Shown in pieces: positions 7,228 to 16,550 of a DNA stretch of 64,000 nucleotides. The notes below the pieces were generated by a model that did no database searches, had not been told where the DNA came from, and worked only from the letters and a program-made list of their open reading frames with translations. A program made the translations under genes and the position numbers. Origin of the DNA: Nostoc sp. FACHB-280 (GTDB taxonomy: Bacteria > Cyanobacteriota > Cyanobacteriia > Cyanobacteriales > Nostocaceae); contig NZ_JACJSD010000007.1 of the NCBI RefSeq assembly GCF_014697615.1, positions 124,001 through 188,000 on the forward strand, in the 5' to 3' direction. The first letter of the stretch is position 1. Each line of letters opens with the position of its first letter.

Positions 7228-9360
7228 ATGGCGACCCCAATTGTGAGGAGAAATGATAGTCAACCTAGTAATTCAAATGCACCGACAAAAACCAATTCCT
7301 TACCGTTAGTAACTCGACGTTTGGCGGCTTGGACAGCAGAAATTAGCCTAGTGGTTGTGAGTGGGTTAATTCCTTTTGGATTGGGAGCTTATGCCAATTC
7401 CAGGAGTGATCTCAACCGTGTACCACTGAATCCTGTATTAGTTGTAACCGAAAGAGCGATCGCACGGCCTTTAGCTTTACCTGTTAGTTACGGTATTCCC
7501 AATGTTGCTTGGCCGACTAATTATTTATGGATGTTGGCTTTAATTGCACCTGTCACTTTATCTTGGTGGCAATTATACTTACTAGCAAAAACCGGGAGTA
7601 CTTTACCAAAACGCTGGTTTGGTGTGCGGGTGGTGAATGACCAAGGTAAAGCCCCAGGTTTAGGCGCAGCGATCGCTAGGGAAGGTATTGGTCGCTGGTC
7701 TGTACCAGTTTCGATTGCTTACATTCTCTGGCGCTATAGTTTTGCCTTTCCGAATTTGGGACTATTTACCTTTTTGGCAGTATTGATGGTGTTAGGCGAA
7801 AGTGTCGCTTTATCTTCCCGCCAAGGTCGTCGCGCTTTACATGATTGGTTAGCAGGTACAGAAGCCATTGATGCTAAACGTCAAAATGGACGGAGTGCAT
7901 TAGTGAAAATTGGTGAACCAGAAGCCCCAAATGCAACCGAAGCCAGCCTTGCGCCAACCTCAGCCACAGATACCAAATTGCCAACATTGTGGCGACGGAT
8001 GCAGCAAAACTCAAACCTAGCTTTGTTTGCAGTTACCCTAGCAAGTATGAGTGCAGTACTAGCGGCTTTAATTGGGACACAAGTTTATATTCAAAAACAG
8101 CAAACTCAGCGAGAAACTTCACAAATTAACAGCCAGAAGTTTTTGGAACTTGTCAAACAATTAAGTCCCAACTCTGGCGCTAGTTTAGAAGAACGCCAAA
8201 GTGCAATTCTGGCGATGGGTGGTCTAAATGATACCCAATCGATTCAATTTTTGGCTGATTTGTTAGTGAATGAAACTAACCCTGTACTGTTGAATTCGAT
8301 TCAGCAAGCTTTAACAACAGTGGGTATTCCCGCCATCCCAGAATTAAAAAACAAGAACCAGTTTCTCGCTAACGAACTGCAATCAGCTGCACCACAAGAG
8401 CGCGAATTGTGGCAAAAGCGGTTACAACTCAACCAGCAAACCATCAATAAGATTTTGAATGTATATAGTGGCAAAATCAACGGTCTGGACTTGACTCGTA
8501 CGACTTTAAGTCAAACCAGTACAAATGGCAGTCCTTTGTTTAATTTAGTGTTAGAAAACATTGATTTGTCGGGACTGAAATTAAAAGCTGCTGATCTCAA
8601 CCAAGCGAGTTTCAAAGGTAGCCGTTTTCGGAGTATGGGTGAAGATGGCCGTTGGGATACTTTTGATGATGCGATCGCTGATTTAACGCAAGTCCAAATG
8701 AAAAAAGCCAATCTCACCGATGCTAACCTCAGCCGGGTGTTATTGACTGGTAGTGATTTAAGTCGGGCAACTCTCAACCGCGCTAATTTAGAAAGTGCGC
8801 GTTTAATTGGGGCAAATCTCAGCAGCGCCCAACTGGTGGGGGCTGATTTGCGGAATGCAGTTTTAGAAAATGCCAGCTTGACTGGAGCAGATTTAGGTGA
8901 TGCTAAATTAAACGAAGCTAATCTTTATGCGGCTCGCTTGGGTAGGGTAATTGCGATCGGTACACAATTATCATTTGCCAACTTAACCAAAACCGATTGG
9001 CAAGGTGCAGATTTATCTGGAGCTTATTTAGATCATGCCAATCTCAGCAATGCTAACCTGAGTACTAGCCGGATGACTGGTGCAGTTTTACGTTCTGCTC
9101 AATTAGAAAATGCTGATTTACGCAATGCTGATTTGAGTTTTGTAGATTTACGCGGTGCAAACGTCGCAGGCGCAGATTTTAAAGACACAATTATTGCACC
9201 CAGCAAACAAGACCCCGCAGATCAATTTGTGGAAACACCTGATACTGGTACAGTATCGGCTGTGGTCAAAGGTGTTGATTTTTCTCAAGCGAAAAACCTA
9301 GATGCCAAGCAATTAGCTTACATTTGTACCCAAGGTGGCATTCATCCCCGTTGCCCGTAA
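7228..9360 (+). CDS. RDD-domain membrane protein with C-terminal pentapeptide repeats
   Basis: 710 aa in three parts. Residues about 25-215 are an RDD membrane domain (TRRLAAWTAEISLVV..., WFGVRVVNDQGKAPG, LHDWLAG). A further hydrophobic helix near 260-285 is followed by an armadillo/HEAT-like helical stretch (about 290-385, 'ILAMGGLNDTQSIQFLADLL'). From about 420 to 655 there is a long right-handed pentapeptide-repeat helix of A(D/N)Lxx units (ANLTDANLSRVLLTGSDL). The repeat domain is expected in the cytosol as a protein-binding surface; RDD proteins are often linked to transport or ion homeostasis. The function of this fusion is unknown. Confidence 0.85.
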   Translation: MATPIVRRNDSQPSNSNAPTKTNSLPLVTRRLAAWTAEISLVVVSGLIPFGLGAYANSRSDLNRVPLNPVLVVTERAIARPLALPVSYGIPNVAWPTNYLWMLALIAPVTLSWWQLYLLAKTGSTLPKRWFGVRVVNDQGKAPGLGAAIAREGIGRWSVPVSIAYILWRYSFAFPNLGLFTFLAVLMVLGESVALSSRQGRRALHDWLAGTEAIDAKRQNGRSALVKIGEPEAPNATEASLAPTSATDTKLPTLWRRMQQNSNLALFAVTLASMSAVLAALIGTQVYIQKQQTQRETSQINSQKFLELVKQLSPNSGASLEERQSAILAMGGLNDTQSIQFLADLLVNETNPVLLNSIQQALTTVGIPAIPELKNKNQFLANELQSAAPQERELWQKRLQLNQQTINKILNVYSGKINGLDLTRTTLSQTSTNGSPLFNLVLENIDLSGLKLKAADLNQASFKGSRFRSMGEDGRWDTFDDAIADLTQVQMKKANLTDANLSRVLLTGSDLSRATLNRANLESARLIGANLSSAQLVGADLRNAVLENASLTGADLGDAKLNEANLYAARLGRVIAIGTQLSFANLTKTDWQGADLSGAYLDHANLSNANLSTSRMTGAVLRSAQLENADLRNADLSFVDLRGANVAGADFKDTIIAPSKQDPADQFVETPDTGTVSAVVKGVDFSQAKNLDAKQLAYICTQGGIHPRCP

Positions 9361-9458
9361 AATTTAGATGGGGAGTCAGGAAAATACTTAATCCTATCTC
9401 CTCACTAATCACAAATGACACAAGATAACATTCAAATTACGGTGTGAGGAGTCGGGTG

Positions 9459-9953
9459 ATGAAGTATCTACCTAATTTAAGTTCATTTATAGCGGCTAGT
9501 GCCGTTTTCAGCTTGCTAATGGATTATCAACCAGCACAGGCTCAAGTTGCTTATGGTAGCTATGTGGGTGTCGGCCCCACTGTTGGGTTAACTGATGGTA
9601 TTCAAATCGGCGGAGTTGTGGCTTTTCGTTACAAACTTTTAGAAGCACCAGTTTCTTTTCGCGCTCAAGCATTGATTGGTCAGAATACTGCTGTTGTCCC
9701 TACTGTATCTTATGACTTGCCACTCAACTGGCAAACAGATGCTTATTTAGGCGCAGGGTTGGTATTAACTGGTGGTGATAGTCCCTCTCCTGTAGGAAAT
9801 AAAATTAGTTTTGCTTTACAGCCAGGAGTGGATTACGTTGTTCCCAATAGCAATACGGTAATTTTTGGCAACGCGATTATTGCCTTTGATGCTTACCGTG
9901 ATGGCGGTGGTACGGCGCTGGCTGTGCAAGGTGGGGTGGGTTTGAGATTTTAA
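9459..9953 (+). CDS. Exported beta-barrel-like protein of unknown function
   Basis: About 164 aa with a signal peptide ending near AQA (DYQPAQAQVAYGS). The mature protein is rich in alternating polar/hydrophobic stretches and glycine (YGSYVGVGPTVGLTDGIQIGGVVAFRYKL, ALAVQGGVGLRF) and ends in Phe, as outer-membrane beta-barrels do. I chose ATG at 9459 because AGGAG at 9447-9451 lies 7 bases upstream and the signal peptide then starts MKYLPN. An upstream GTG at 9444 is possible. It may be a small outer-membrane protein; the exact family is not recognised. Confidence 0.75.
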   Translation: MKYLPNLSSFIAASAVFSLLMDYQPAQAQVAYGSYVGVGPTVGLTDGIQIGGVVAFRYKLLEAPVSFRAQALIGQNTAVVPTVSYDLPLNWQTDAYLGAGLVLTGGDSPSPVGNKISFALQPGVDYVVPNSNTVIFGNAIIAFDAYRDGGGTALAVQGGVGLRF

Positions 9954-9999
9954 AAGCTAATTAAATACAGGCGATCGGATTTTATTTCTGAACTATACA

Positions 10000-10178
10000 T
10001 ATAGCAATCCTAAATCGTTCGTGAAATTCTCTTTCTTTTCCTCTTTCTCTTTCTTTGTGTCCTACCCTTCGGGAAGCCGCTATCGCGTCTATGCGCCCTA
10101 CCCTGCGGGAAGCCGCTAACGCGTCTATGCGGTTCGTTAAAAAGAATACTTTTTCACAAATCAGATAGGATTACTATA
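10000..10178. repeat. MITE-like element with 28-bp inverted ends (TATAGCAATCCTA)
   Basis: The left end (9999-10026, TATAGCAATCCTAAATC...GTGAAA) and the inverted right end (10151-10178, TATAGTAATCCTATCTG...GTGAAA) match at most positions. The interior carries a pyrimidine-rich tract and two copies of a GC-rich 35-36-mer. A second, shorter element with the same ends is at 52285-52388. No protein is encoded. It fills most of the gap between convergent genes. Confidence 0.7.
10061..10131. repeat. Two tandem copies of a 35-36 bp GC-rich repeat
   Basis: Copies at 10061-10095 and 10096-10131 share CCTACCCT, CGGGAAGCCGCTA and CGCGTCTATGCG. Such GGGAAGCCGC...GCGTCTATG units are a common dispersed repeat in Nostoc-type genomes. 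They sit inside the inverted-end element at 10000-10178. Confidence 0.8.
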
Positions 10179-10258
10179 GGCGGGCATTTTCTGTAAAACT
10201 TGCAATTCAGCAAGAACATAGTAGTAAATGCCCACTCTACAGATACGTTGCTCTAAAA

Positions 10259-11197
10259 TTAGTGTTTATTCCTGTTGTCTAAAAACTTTAACTGATTGTA
10301 CAAGCAGTTAATTTGTGGTAAAAATGCACCTGCGGCTTGGGCTTTACGTAGGGAATTTCCAATAATTGCTTCTACTTCTAAAGGACGTTGTTCATCATAG
10401 TCAATTTTCATACTGGTGCGGTAAGGCTTCATTTTGACTGTGTAATCTAGCATTTTTTGAATGAAGCTATCAGCAATTATGCGTCCGGTACTTTTTGCAC
10501 CTGCGGCTACTTCATACATTAATTGTTCAACTAATTGACGAGTGTATGGATCTGCCATTAATTCATCAGTTCTGGCATCCAAAACTACAGATAAACCATT
10601 GTAGGGAATATTCCAGACTAATTTTTGCCACCGCGCTAAGAGTAAATCTTCTGTTAATTCTATTACTATGCCAGCATTTTGAAAGTCGTTAGCAATTTGC
10701 TGCATTCTATTGGTAATTCCCGCAGCTTCGTAGTTATGACTGTATTCCCCCAAAGAAATGTGTCCATAATCTAAGTGATGAATATGGCCTTGTCCAACTT
10801 TATTGGAACATAAAAAACATAAGCCACCAATAATGTTGACATTATTCACAATTTGGGCAATTTCTAGTTCTATATCTAATCCATTTTGTAATACTAATAC
10901 CACACCATTATTTTTAATTACAGGTGCTAATAATTTTGGTAATAAATAATTTTGGGTTGTTTTGAGTGCCACTATAACTACATCACATTGTGGCATCTTG
11001 TCCGCATCGTTATAGGCGTTAACTTGGGGTAAGGTAAAGTCGCCATCTTTCGATTCGATGATTAAACCATGCTGGTGGACGTGTTCGTAATCACTCTTGA
11101 GTAAAAAGTGAACATCTAAACCCGCTTTTTGTAGTTTTGCGCCGTAAAACCCGCCTAATGCACCTGTTCCTATGATGGCGTACTTGCTATCGCCCAT
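10259..11197 (-). CDS. Putative 2-dehydropantoate 2-reductase (PanE/ApbA family)
   Basis: NADPH-dependent reductase family that makes pantoate for coenzyme A in the cytosol. The N-terminal Rossmann motif is visible as GTGALGGFYGAKL, and the family helix bundle follows with KLVWNIPYNGLSVVLDA (the conserved Lys-Asn region) around residues 190-205 and EVEAIIGNSLRKAQ near the end. Length about 312 aa fits. MGDSKYAIIG (start 11197) is the likelier start; ATG at 11209 adds four residues. Several paralogous ApbA reductases act on other 2-ketoacids, so the substrate is not certain. No other pantothenate gene is nearby. Confidence 0.82.
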   Translation of the reverse strand: MGDSKYAIIGTGALGGFYGAKLQKAGLDVHFLLKSDYEHVHQHGLIIESKDGDFTLPQVNAYNDADKMPQCDVVIVALKTTQNYLLPKLLAPVIKNNGVVLVLQNGLDIELEIAQIVNNVNIIGGLCFLCSNKVGQGHIHHLDYGHISLGEYSHNYEAAGITNRMQQIANDFQNAGIVIELTEDLLLARWQKLVWNIPYNGLSVVLDARTDELMADPYTRQLVEQLMYEVAAGAKSTGRIIADSFIQKMLDYTVKMKPYRTSMKIDYDEQRPLEVEAIIGNSLRKAQAAGAFLPQINCLYNQLKFLDNRNKH

Positions 11198-11353
11198 TGT
11201 TGCTCCCAAGTTAATTAATAACTATTGGTTAGTATCTATTAATTAGATTGACTTTTGCCTATGATAGTGTAATTTTATAACTTCGGCTTTCGTCAAAAAA
11301 ATTAAATCGCTTTAATATAATTTAAAATTTTTAGCAGTGAATAGGTAAAAAAT

Positions 11354-11755
11354 ATGGCCGATATTGTCGATATTGCAGTTAGTAACGATGCGTTTAAAAC
11401 CTTGGTAACAGCTGTACAAGCGGCTGGTTTAGTTGAAACATTAAAAAGTCCAGGGCCATTTACAGTTTTTGCCCCGACTGATGATGCTTTTGCCAAGTTA
11501 CCACCAGGAACAATCCAAACTCTGGTGCAGAATATTCCTCAGTTGACCAGAATTCTAAAATATCACGTCGTGGCTGGGAAGTTGTCTCAGGCTGAGTTAG
11601 CCAAACTAGGCACAGTTACTTCTGTAGAAGGCTCAATCATTAAAATAGATTGTTCTGAGGGGTTTGAAATCAAAAACGCTACTGTCTTAGCGGCAGATAT
11701 CGATGCTGACAATGGCATGATTCATGTCATTGATACAGTAATTTTGCCTGGGTAA
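11354..11755 (+). CDS. Fasciclin (FAS1) domain protein
   Basis: 133 aa forming a single FAS1 domain: the first conserved box is [37 protein letters not shown] (about residues 10-50) and the H-box is [12 protein letters not shown] (about 75-86). The end, [13 protein letters not shown], is the second conserved box. There is no signal peptide, unlike many FAS1 adhesion proteins, so it may be cytosolic or exported by another route. It is monocistronic, with a strong hairpin after the stop. Confidence 0.9.
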   Translation: MADIVDIAVSNDAFKTLVTAVQAAGLVETLKSPGPFTVFAPTDDAFAKLPPGTIQTLVQNIPQLTRILKYHVVAGKLSQAELAKLGTVTSVEGSIIKIDCSEGFEIKNATVLAADIDADNGMIHVIDTVILPG

Positions 11756-11763
11756 CTGACTTC

Positions 11764-11800
11764 AGGTGGGGATAACCCACCTCAATTATTTCGATTTCTT
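11764..11800 (+). terminator. Intrinsic terminator of the fasciclin gene
   Basis: AGGTGGG at 11764-11770 pairs with CCCACCT at 11776-11782 around a 5-nt loop, 9 bases after the stop codon, followed by a T-rich tract. Confidence 0.7.
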
Positions 11801-11833
11801 AATATTAATAAACTCATTTTACTAGTAGTTTAC

Positions 11834-12096
11834 GATATCCCCGACTTCTTAAACTCGACTTTAGCCATTAGGGCAGAGAGGAAAGAGTAAGGAAACAAAA
11901 TGTAAAGAAAATGGAGCCAAGTCAAACCAGAAATGTAAGCTTGGCTCCATTGTATTTTCTAATAAAACTTATGCTGAGTGTATCAAAAGAAACAGCAGAA
12001 GTGTTATCTGCACTCAATATAGAAGGCGAACAGTTGATTCAACTGCTCGCCTCCTCTTTTTGATTGGCTAAAGTCGAGTCAAAAAAGTCAGGGATC
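11834..12096 (+). ncRNA. Candidate structured RNA element bounded by long inverted repeats
   Basis: The ends are an imperfect inverted repeat of about 32 bp whose inner 14 bp are perfect (CTCGACTTTAGCCA at 11854-11867 and its complement at 12065-12078). Inside lie a hairpin with an 11-bp perfect stem (ATGGAGCCAAG, 11911-11921, with 11940-11950), a small stem (GCAGA/TCTGC, enclosed by TGAGTG/CACTCA) and a strong intrinsic terminator (12024-12061). The 5' boundary of any transcript is unknown. It could equally be a mobile palindromic repeat. It matches none of the cyanobacterial RNAs I know (6S, tmRNA, SRP, RNase P, Yfr1/Yfr2). Confidence 0.4.
12024..12061 (+). terminator. Strong intrinsic terminator inside the structured element
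   Basis: AGGCGAACAGTTGA pairs with TCAACTGCTCGCCT (one mismatch, tiny loop) at 12024-12052 and is followed by CCTCTTTTT. No ORF ends just upstream, so it implies an untranslated transcript or read-through. Confidence 0.7.
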
Positions 12097-12100
12097 TTGT

Positions 12101-12230
12101 AAGTAGGTCGTTGTGAATATTTATCGTCAGGATAAGGCAGGAGGCAGGAGGCAGAAGGCAGGAGAGAAGAGGTTTTTAGCTTAGTTAATCTTTCGTAACA
12201 TAGTTAGGTTTTTTCCCACCGACTTACTTA
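12101..12230 (+). repeat. MITE-like dispersed repeat, copy B (terminal repeat AAGTAGGTCG)
   Basis: Begins AAGTAGGTCGTTGTGAATAT and ends TTTCCCACCGACTTACTTA; the outer 10 bp are inverted copies of each other. The middle has four heptamers of the GGCAGGA type. It is related to 3879-4046 (inverted) and 48789-48902. Confidence 0.75.
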
Positions 12231-12309
12231 GTTAACGATTAATCTCAACTGATAGTCATGTTTGCTAATCTAGGGCTATTGGGGTTTATGGTCAGTCCAA
12301 GAGGTTAAG

Positions 12310-13185
12310 ATGGCTCATTTAGATTTACGTCGTCCCCAAAATACTAACGGCGATTTTTATGTAGATACTACCTGTATTGATTGTGATACTTGTCGCTGGA
12401 TGAGTCCAGAAGTTTTTTCGCGTGTTGAGGAACAGTCAGCAGTTTATCATCAACCAAATAATGAAGCAGAAAGAGTAACAGCACTGCAAGCACTTTTAGC
12501 TTGTCCGACAAGTTCCATTGGTACAGTTGAAAAACCCAAAGATATCAAACATACTCAAGAAACTTTGCCGATTTTGGTAGCAGAAAATGTCTATCATTGT
12601 GGCTATCATTCCGAAAAATCTTACGGTGCTGCGAGTTATTTTATTCAGTTAGCAACAGGGAATATTTTAGTAGATTCTCCTCGGTTTACACCACCTCTAG
12701 TTAAGCAGCTAGAAGCAATGGGGGGAATTCATTATATGTATTTAACCCATCAAGATGATGTGGCAGATCATCAAAAGTATGCTGAACATTTTGGGTGCGA
12801 TCGCATCCTCCACGTAGATGATATTTCTGCAAATACGCGTAATGTGGAAATTCAGCTAACAGGTTTAGAAACATTTGCCCTTACTTCAGATATATTAATT
12901 ATTCCCGTTCCTGGGCATACCAAAGGACACACAGTTTTACTTTACAAAAATCAGTTTTTATTCACAGGCGACCATCTCGCTTGGTCAGAAACTAGACATC
13001 AATTAGCAGCATTTCGTGACCACTGTTGGTATTCTTGGTCAGAACAAATTAAATCAATGCGGAATTTAGCTAATTATACTTTTGAGTGGATTTTACCTGG
13101 TCATGGGCGGAGATTCCACGCTGATGTTGCAACTATGAATCAGCAAATGCACAAGTGTATTGAGTTGATGGAAAGGCTTAAATGA
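12310..13185 (+). CDS. Ferredoxin / metallo-beta-lactamase-fold fusion protein
   Basis: 291 aa. Residues about 1-75 are a 4Fe-4S ferredoxin-like module (CIDCDTC, then CPTSSIG). From about residue 88 there is a metallo-beta-lactamase fold: THQDDVADH takes the place of the usual HxHxDH, with further ligands in PVPGHTKGH, FTGDHLAW and LPGHGRR. The first His of HxHxDH is kept while the second position is Asp (HQDDVADH), so metal binding may be atypical. The fusion suggests electron delivery to an MBL-type active site; the substrate is unknown. It is transcribed alone and converges on the recombinase gene with a 4-bp gap. Confidence 0.85.
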   Translation: MAHLDLRRPQNTNGDFYVDTTCIDCDTCRWMSPEVFSRVEEQSAVYHQPNNEAERVTALQALLACPTSSIGTVEKPKDIKHTQETLPILVAENVYHCGYHSEKSYGAASYFIQLATGNILVDSPRFTPPLVKQLEAMGGIHYMYLTHQDDVADHQKYAEHFGCDRILHVDDISANTRNVEIQLTGLETFALTSDILIIPVPGHTKGHTVLLYKNQFLFTGDHLAWSETRHQLAAFRDHCWYSWSEQIKSMRNLANYTFEWILPGHGRRFHADVATMNQQMHKCIELMERLK

Positions 13186-13189
13186 CTTG

Positions 13190-14506
13190 CTAAAAAATAA
13201 ATACTATTCGTAAATCCCATTTTTTATCTTCACGGATAATTTCAATTTGACGAATAAACTCCCGGAGGTAAAAGCGTCGTTCTGTTTCTGACAAATCTAA
13301 CCAAAATTGCGGAATAGAAACGGCTTGGGCGACAGAACGCAGATTGACAGGGGGAAGTGTGGCTAACTTGGCTTGGAGTGCAGAGATTTCTGTGCGGAGT
13401 TTGTATTCTCTGAGTTTGGCTGTTTCTACATCTAAAATGCCACTTTCAATTAAAGCAGGTAACTGAGCTAAGATTTCTTGTTGACGAGCGATCGCATCTC
13501 CTAAACTATTCTTGACAGTATCCAACTCTGGAGAATTCATCCCGGCTACTGCTAATGGTAAATCATGACAAACTTTAGCGATCGTCGATTCTAAAATGTC
13601 TTGGTAGGGAATGGCGCGACACTTGGGACTGCGAGGACAACTAATCGGACGTAAATAAAGATACTCTTGGTCTTGGTAGCGACGGGTAACACGAGTAACT
13701 GTTGTATGAGACTGACATTCGCCGCAGACAACTAACCCAGCTAAAGAACGTGGCGCACTGGCGGTTCGAGATGGTAAGCGGCTATTACGGCGTAACAGTC
13801 GGTCAATTTGGGCTGCTTCTTCTTTAGAAAGAATCGCCGTATGGGTATCAGAGATAATTTCACCATTAAGATAAGCCGTGTCTCCCCGATAAACAGGATT
13901 TGTTAACCAGCGTCGTCCAGTGGTAACAGAAATTTTTTTCGCATATTTTTTCGCTAAGTAACGCACTGCGCCCCGTAAGGAACCGTAGAGTAAAAAGTGA
14001 TCAAAAAAGTCTTTCACTACGGGGGAGGTGCTGCGGTCAATAATATATTTTCCCTGACCACGGCGATAACCATAAGGTGCTTTTCCGGGTGGGGGTGCGG
14101 CTTCCAGGCGGTTGCGGGCGTGTCCTTGACGAATACGCCGACTTCTTTGTTGATATTGAATTTCTTGGATTAGTTTTAGTAATTCAGCCCGAAACTGGGA
14201 TTGCTCTGATGTGTAGGATTGTTCAGTAGCAATTACAGCTACACCCATCGCTTCTAATTCATTTAAGCGATCGCTGACTTCCTCTACCGTATCACCTAAT
14301 TCTTCCAGACGACGAACCAGCAAATATTCTACTGGTTCATGTTGGCAGTCTATGAGTAATTGTTGTAGTTGCGATCGTACAGTATATCCATCAGTATCTC
14401 TCTTAGACAAATCTTCATAAACTCGTTCTACCTCCCATTGCCAATTAATGTTTTGCGGCACAGAGTCTAGGAGTAGATCACAATAAATGTAGGCAATAAC
14501 TTTCAT
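13190..14506 (-). CDS. Large serine recombinase-family protein with degenerate catalytic start
   Basis: 438 aa laid out like large serine recombinases: N-terminal resolvase-like domain (about 1-125), 'Recombinase' domain (GKAPYGYRRGQGKYIID to about 245), a zinc-ribbon with two Cys pairs (CGEC and CPRSPKC) and a C-terminal coiled coil. The first strand, which normally reads Y-x-R-x-S, is KVIAYIYCDLLLDS here, so the catalytic Ser and the first Arg are not at the usual place. The later arginines (LVRRLEELGDTVEEV, RSRRIRQG) are partly kept. It may be a non-catalytic cousin of XisF, the fdxN-element recombinase of heterocystous cyanobacteria. No attachment site was identified beside it. Confidence 0.75.
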   Translation of the reverse strand: MKVIAYIYCDLLLDSVPQNINWQWEVERVYEDLSKRDTDGYTVRSQLQQLLIDCQHEPVEYLLVRRLEELGDTVEEVSDRLNELEAMGVAVIATEQSYTSEQSQFRAELLKLIQEIQYQQRSRRIRQGHARNRLEAAPPPGKAPYGYRRGQGKYIIDRSTSPVVKDFFDHFLLYGSLRGAVRYLAKKYAKKISVTTGRRWLTNPVYRGDTAYLNGEIISDTHTAILSKEEAAQIDRLLRRNSRLPSRTASAPRSLAGLVVCGECQSHTTVTRVTRRYQDQEYLYLRPISCPRSPKCRAIPYQDILESTIAKVCHDLPLAVAGMNSPELDTVKNSLGDAIARQQEILAQLPALIESGILDVETAKLREYKLRTEISALQAKLATLPPVNLRSVAQAVSIPQFWLDLSETERRFYLREFIRQIEIIREDKKWDLRIVFIF

Positions 14507-15498
14507 TAGTCAATAAATCAACTATCAATAGTTATATGACACAAACATCAGCTACAAGTCCCGTGAATTCAGCTTTCTGTAACTATCAACTTTTATAAAG
14601 CATCAATTTTTATGAGGTAAAGAATAAGTTTTAGTAAAGATTTGGTAAATCATTCTGATGTTATTTTTTATCTTAATCATTAATTCATCAATATGAAATC
14701 TATGCTATTAGCAAAGATATTTTAAAGTTTCAGTATGACTAGCATCATACTCTTCTTTAAAGTGTATATAATGATATTAGAGCGATGTTACTTAGCGAAG
14801 AATTATCTTACACAAGATAGTTCTTGACCATTAACTAGCTAAAATGCTGATATTTATGATTTTCCCTATTTAACTTTTTTTAATCACTCGGTTTAAGATT
14901 GCTTGCGCTTAAAAATCCGCAAGAATCTAATTTGTAATGTTCCAATTTATTTGATGAGAGTGAATCGAAAATGCTGTTAATTGATTACTACTGAAATAAA
15001 ATGCTGTTATTAACAACTTAACAGATATAAATCAAGAAGGATATTCATTGTTAATCATGCTCCAGGCATTATAGAGAAATCATATAGATAAGTCTGAAGG
15101 TGATTGCTTATCTATTGCCTCATTCCTACACCCTATTTTGATATTCGGTTTAAATCACTAGACATCTTGTAAAAGTAATTATTTGCAAGGTTTTTTTGCC
15201 ACTGTTAGTGATAAATAATGCGAATCAGCAAAGCTCTAAGACAAAAAATATTTCTGTAAGAAGTCTAAGGTAGTTCAGTTAATTTTCACTATATATTCTA
15301 TTTTTAAAATAGGAATAACAAGACACAATTAGTAATTTTTGATCTTGTTATTATTCAATAATCATGTATTCAACCAGAAAATAATTTTAGAATACAGATG
15401 CTATTGTATCGCTTTATTTTCTGGCAAAATCAAGAATTTTTATTAGCTAAAACCTAACCCTGTTTCGTTCAACAATATCAAATTTAGGATTTTGATTT
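14507..15498. other. 992-bp divergent intergenic region, no gene seen
   Basis: AT-rich sequence between the recombinase and the exported-protein gene. All frames are broken by stops. One hairpin with a 9-bp stem (ATAGATAAG at 15084-15092 with 15107-15115) is visible, without a T-run. It must contain two promoters; no RNA family was recognised. Confidence 0.6.
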
Positions 15499-16473
15499 AT
15501 GTACTTGAAAATCAAACGTAGACAATTTGGACACTTAGTTATTGCTAGCGCAGCCACAACAATGCTAGTTAATCTTGTCAAAAATAAAACCTTGGCACAA
15601 GAGGCAGCGCGATCGCTAGTTGGAGTTCGGATGCCTGCAAGCCAAAATAAGCAAAATGCTAAAATCTCTACAGATGTAGAAAATACTAGTCCAGCATTTA
15701 CTTTAGTGTCTTTAGATTTAACAACTGGGAGTGAAAAATTAAGTACAGATATTCCTACAAGTATTGTTGATAATCAAACTACAAAAATTGAAGCTGCTAA
15801 AAGAGCGTTTTATACTGAATCAAGCCGCATCACTGGTTTTACCAGCCTACCAGATGCCACAATGGCAATGGTTACAGTAGAAACAACCCAAAAAGGTAAT
15901 CATAGTAAACTTATATTCACGGATAGTAAATCTAAGAAAGCAAAGGCTAAAAAAATCTCAGGGTTTAAAAATGGTAATCATACAATCGAAGGAGTATTAG
16001 GAACCAAAGATAACAAAATTATTGGAATTGCTAGTGCGAATAATGGTGTTCCTCCTTTCTATCTAGTGATGATTGACCCCAAAAATGGTAAGGTTACCTC
16101 TGGTGATGAGTTAAAGTTACCTGAACTACCACGAAATGCACGCTTCAGTAATCTTGCTCTTAGTCCTGATGGCAAGTTTTATGCAACTATTCTGACTTCA
16201 GAAGGTAGAACAACTTTAGTGCAGCTAGATCCTAACAAAACCTCACTACTTACAGGTAAATTATTAATTACTACTGTGGCGGGTTTAACATACAACAGAA
16301 AATATTTATCCAGTGACATACTTAGCTTAACTTTCTCTCCTTCGGGTCAACTTATTGCACTTGCTAATCTCAATAATGAGTCGAAGAATTCTGTGTTTGC
16401 TGTAGATATCAAAACTGGAAATATGACACTTTTATCAAAAGTAAGTGTAGCTAAAATTGCCTTTACTCCATAG
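15499..16473 (+). CDS. Exported protein with beta-propeller-like repeats, unknown function
   Basis: 324 aa with a twin-arginine-like start (KRRQFGHLVIASAATTMLV) and a cleavage-like site at LAQEAA. The mature part has spaced strands of the type 'LALSPDGKFYATI', 'LTFSPSGQLIALANL', 'VFAVDIKTGNMTLLSKV', typical of WD40/YVTN-like propellers, although only four or five such blades are evident. It is isolated by nearly 1 kb upstream. I cannot assign a function. Confidence 0.75.
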   Translation: MYLKIKRRQFGHLVIASAATTMLVNLVKNKTLAQEAARSLVGVRMPASQNKQNAKISTDVENTSPAFTLVSLDLTTGSEKLSTDIPTSIVDNQTTKIEAAKRAFYTESSRITGFTSLPDATMAMVTVETTQKGNHSKLIFTDSKSKKAKAKKISGFKNGNHTIEGVLGTKDNKIIGIASANNGVPPFYLVMIDPKNGKVTSGDELKLPELPRNARFSNLALSPDGKFYATILTSEGRTTLVQLDPNKTSLLTGKLLITTVAGLTYNRKYLSSDILSLTFSPSGQLIALANLNNESKNSVFAVDIKTGNMTLLSKVSVAKIAFTP

Positions 16474-16550
16474 TAGTAAGACCGTGTTGGTTGTTTGGGT
16501 AAAGCGGCTAATTTGATTTACATCACACTGCTGTAATAACGAGTATGTAA

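Noticed and set aside
14507-15498. Search for an attachment site or small gene in the 1-kb gap beside the recombinase
   Set aside because: No repeat pair and no reading frame of note were seen.
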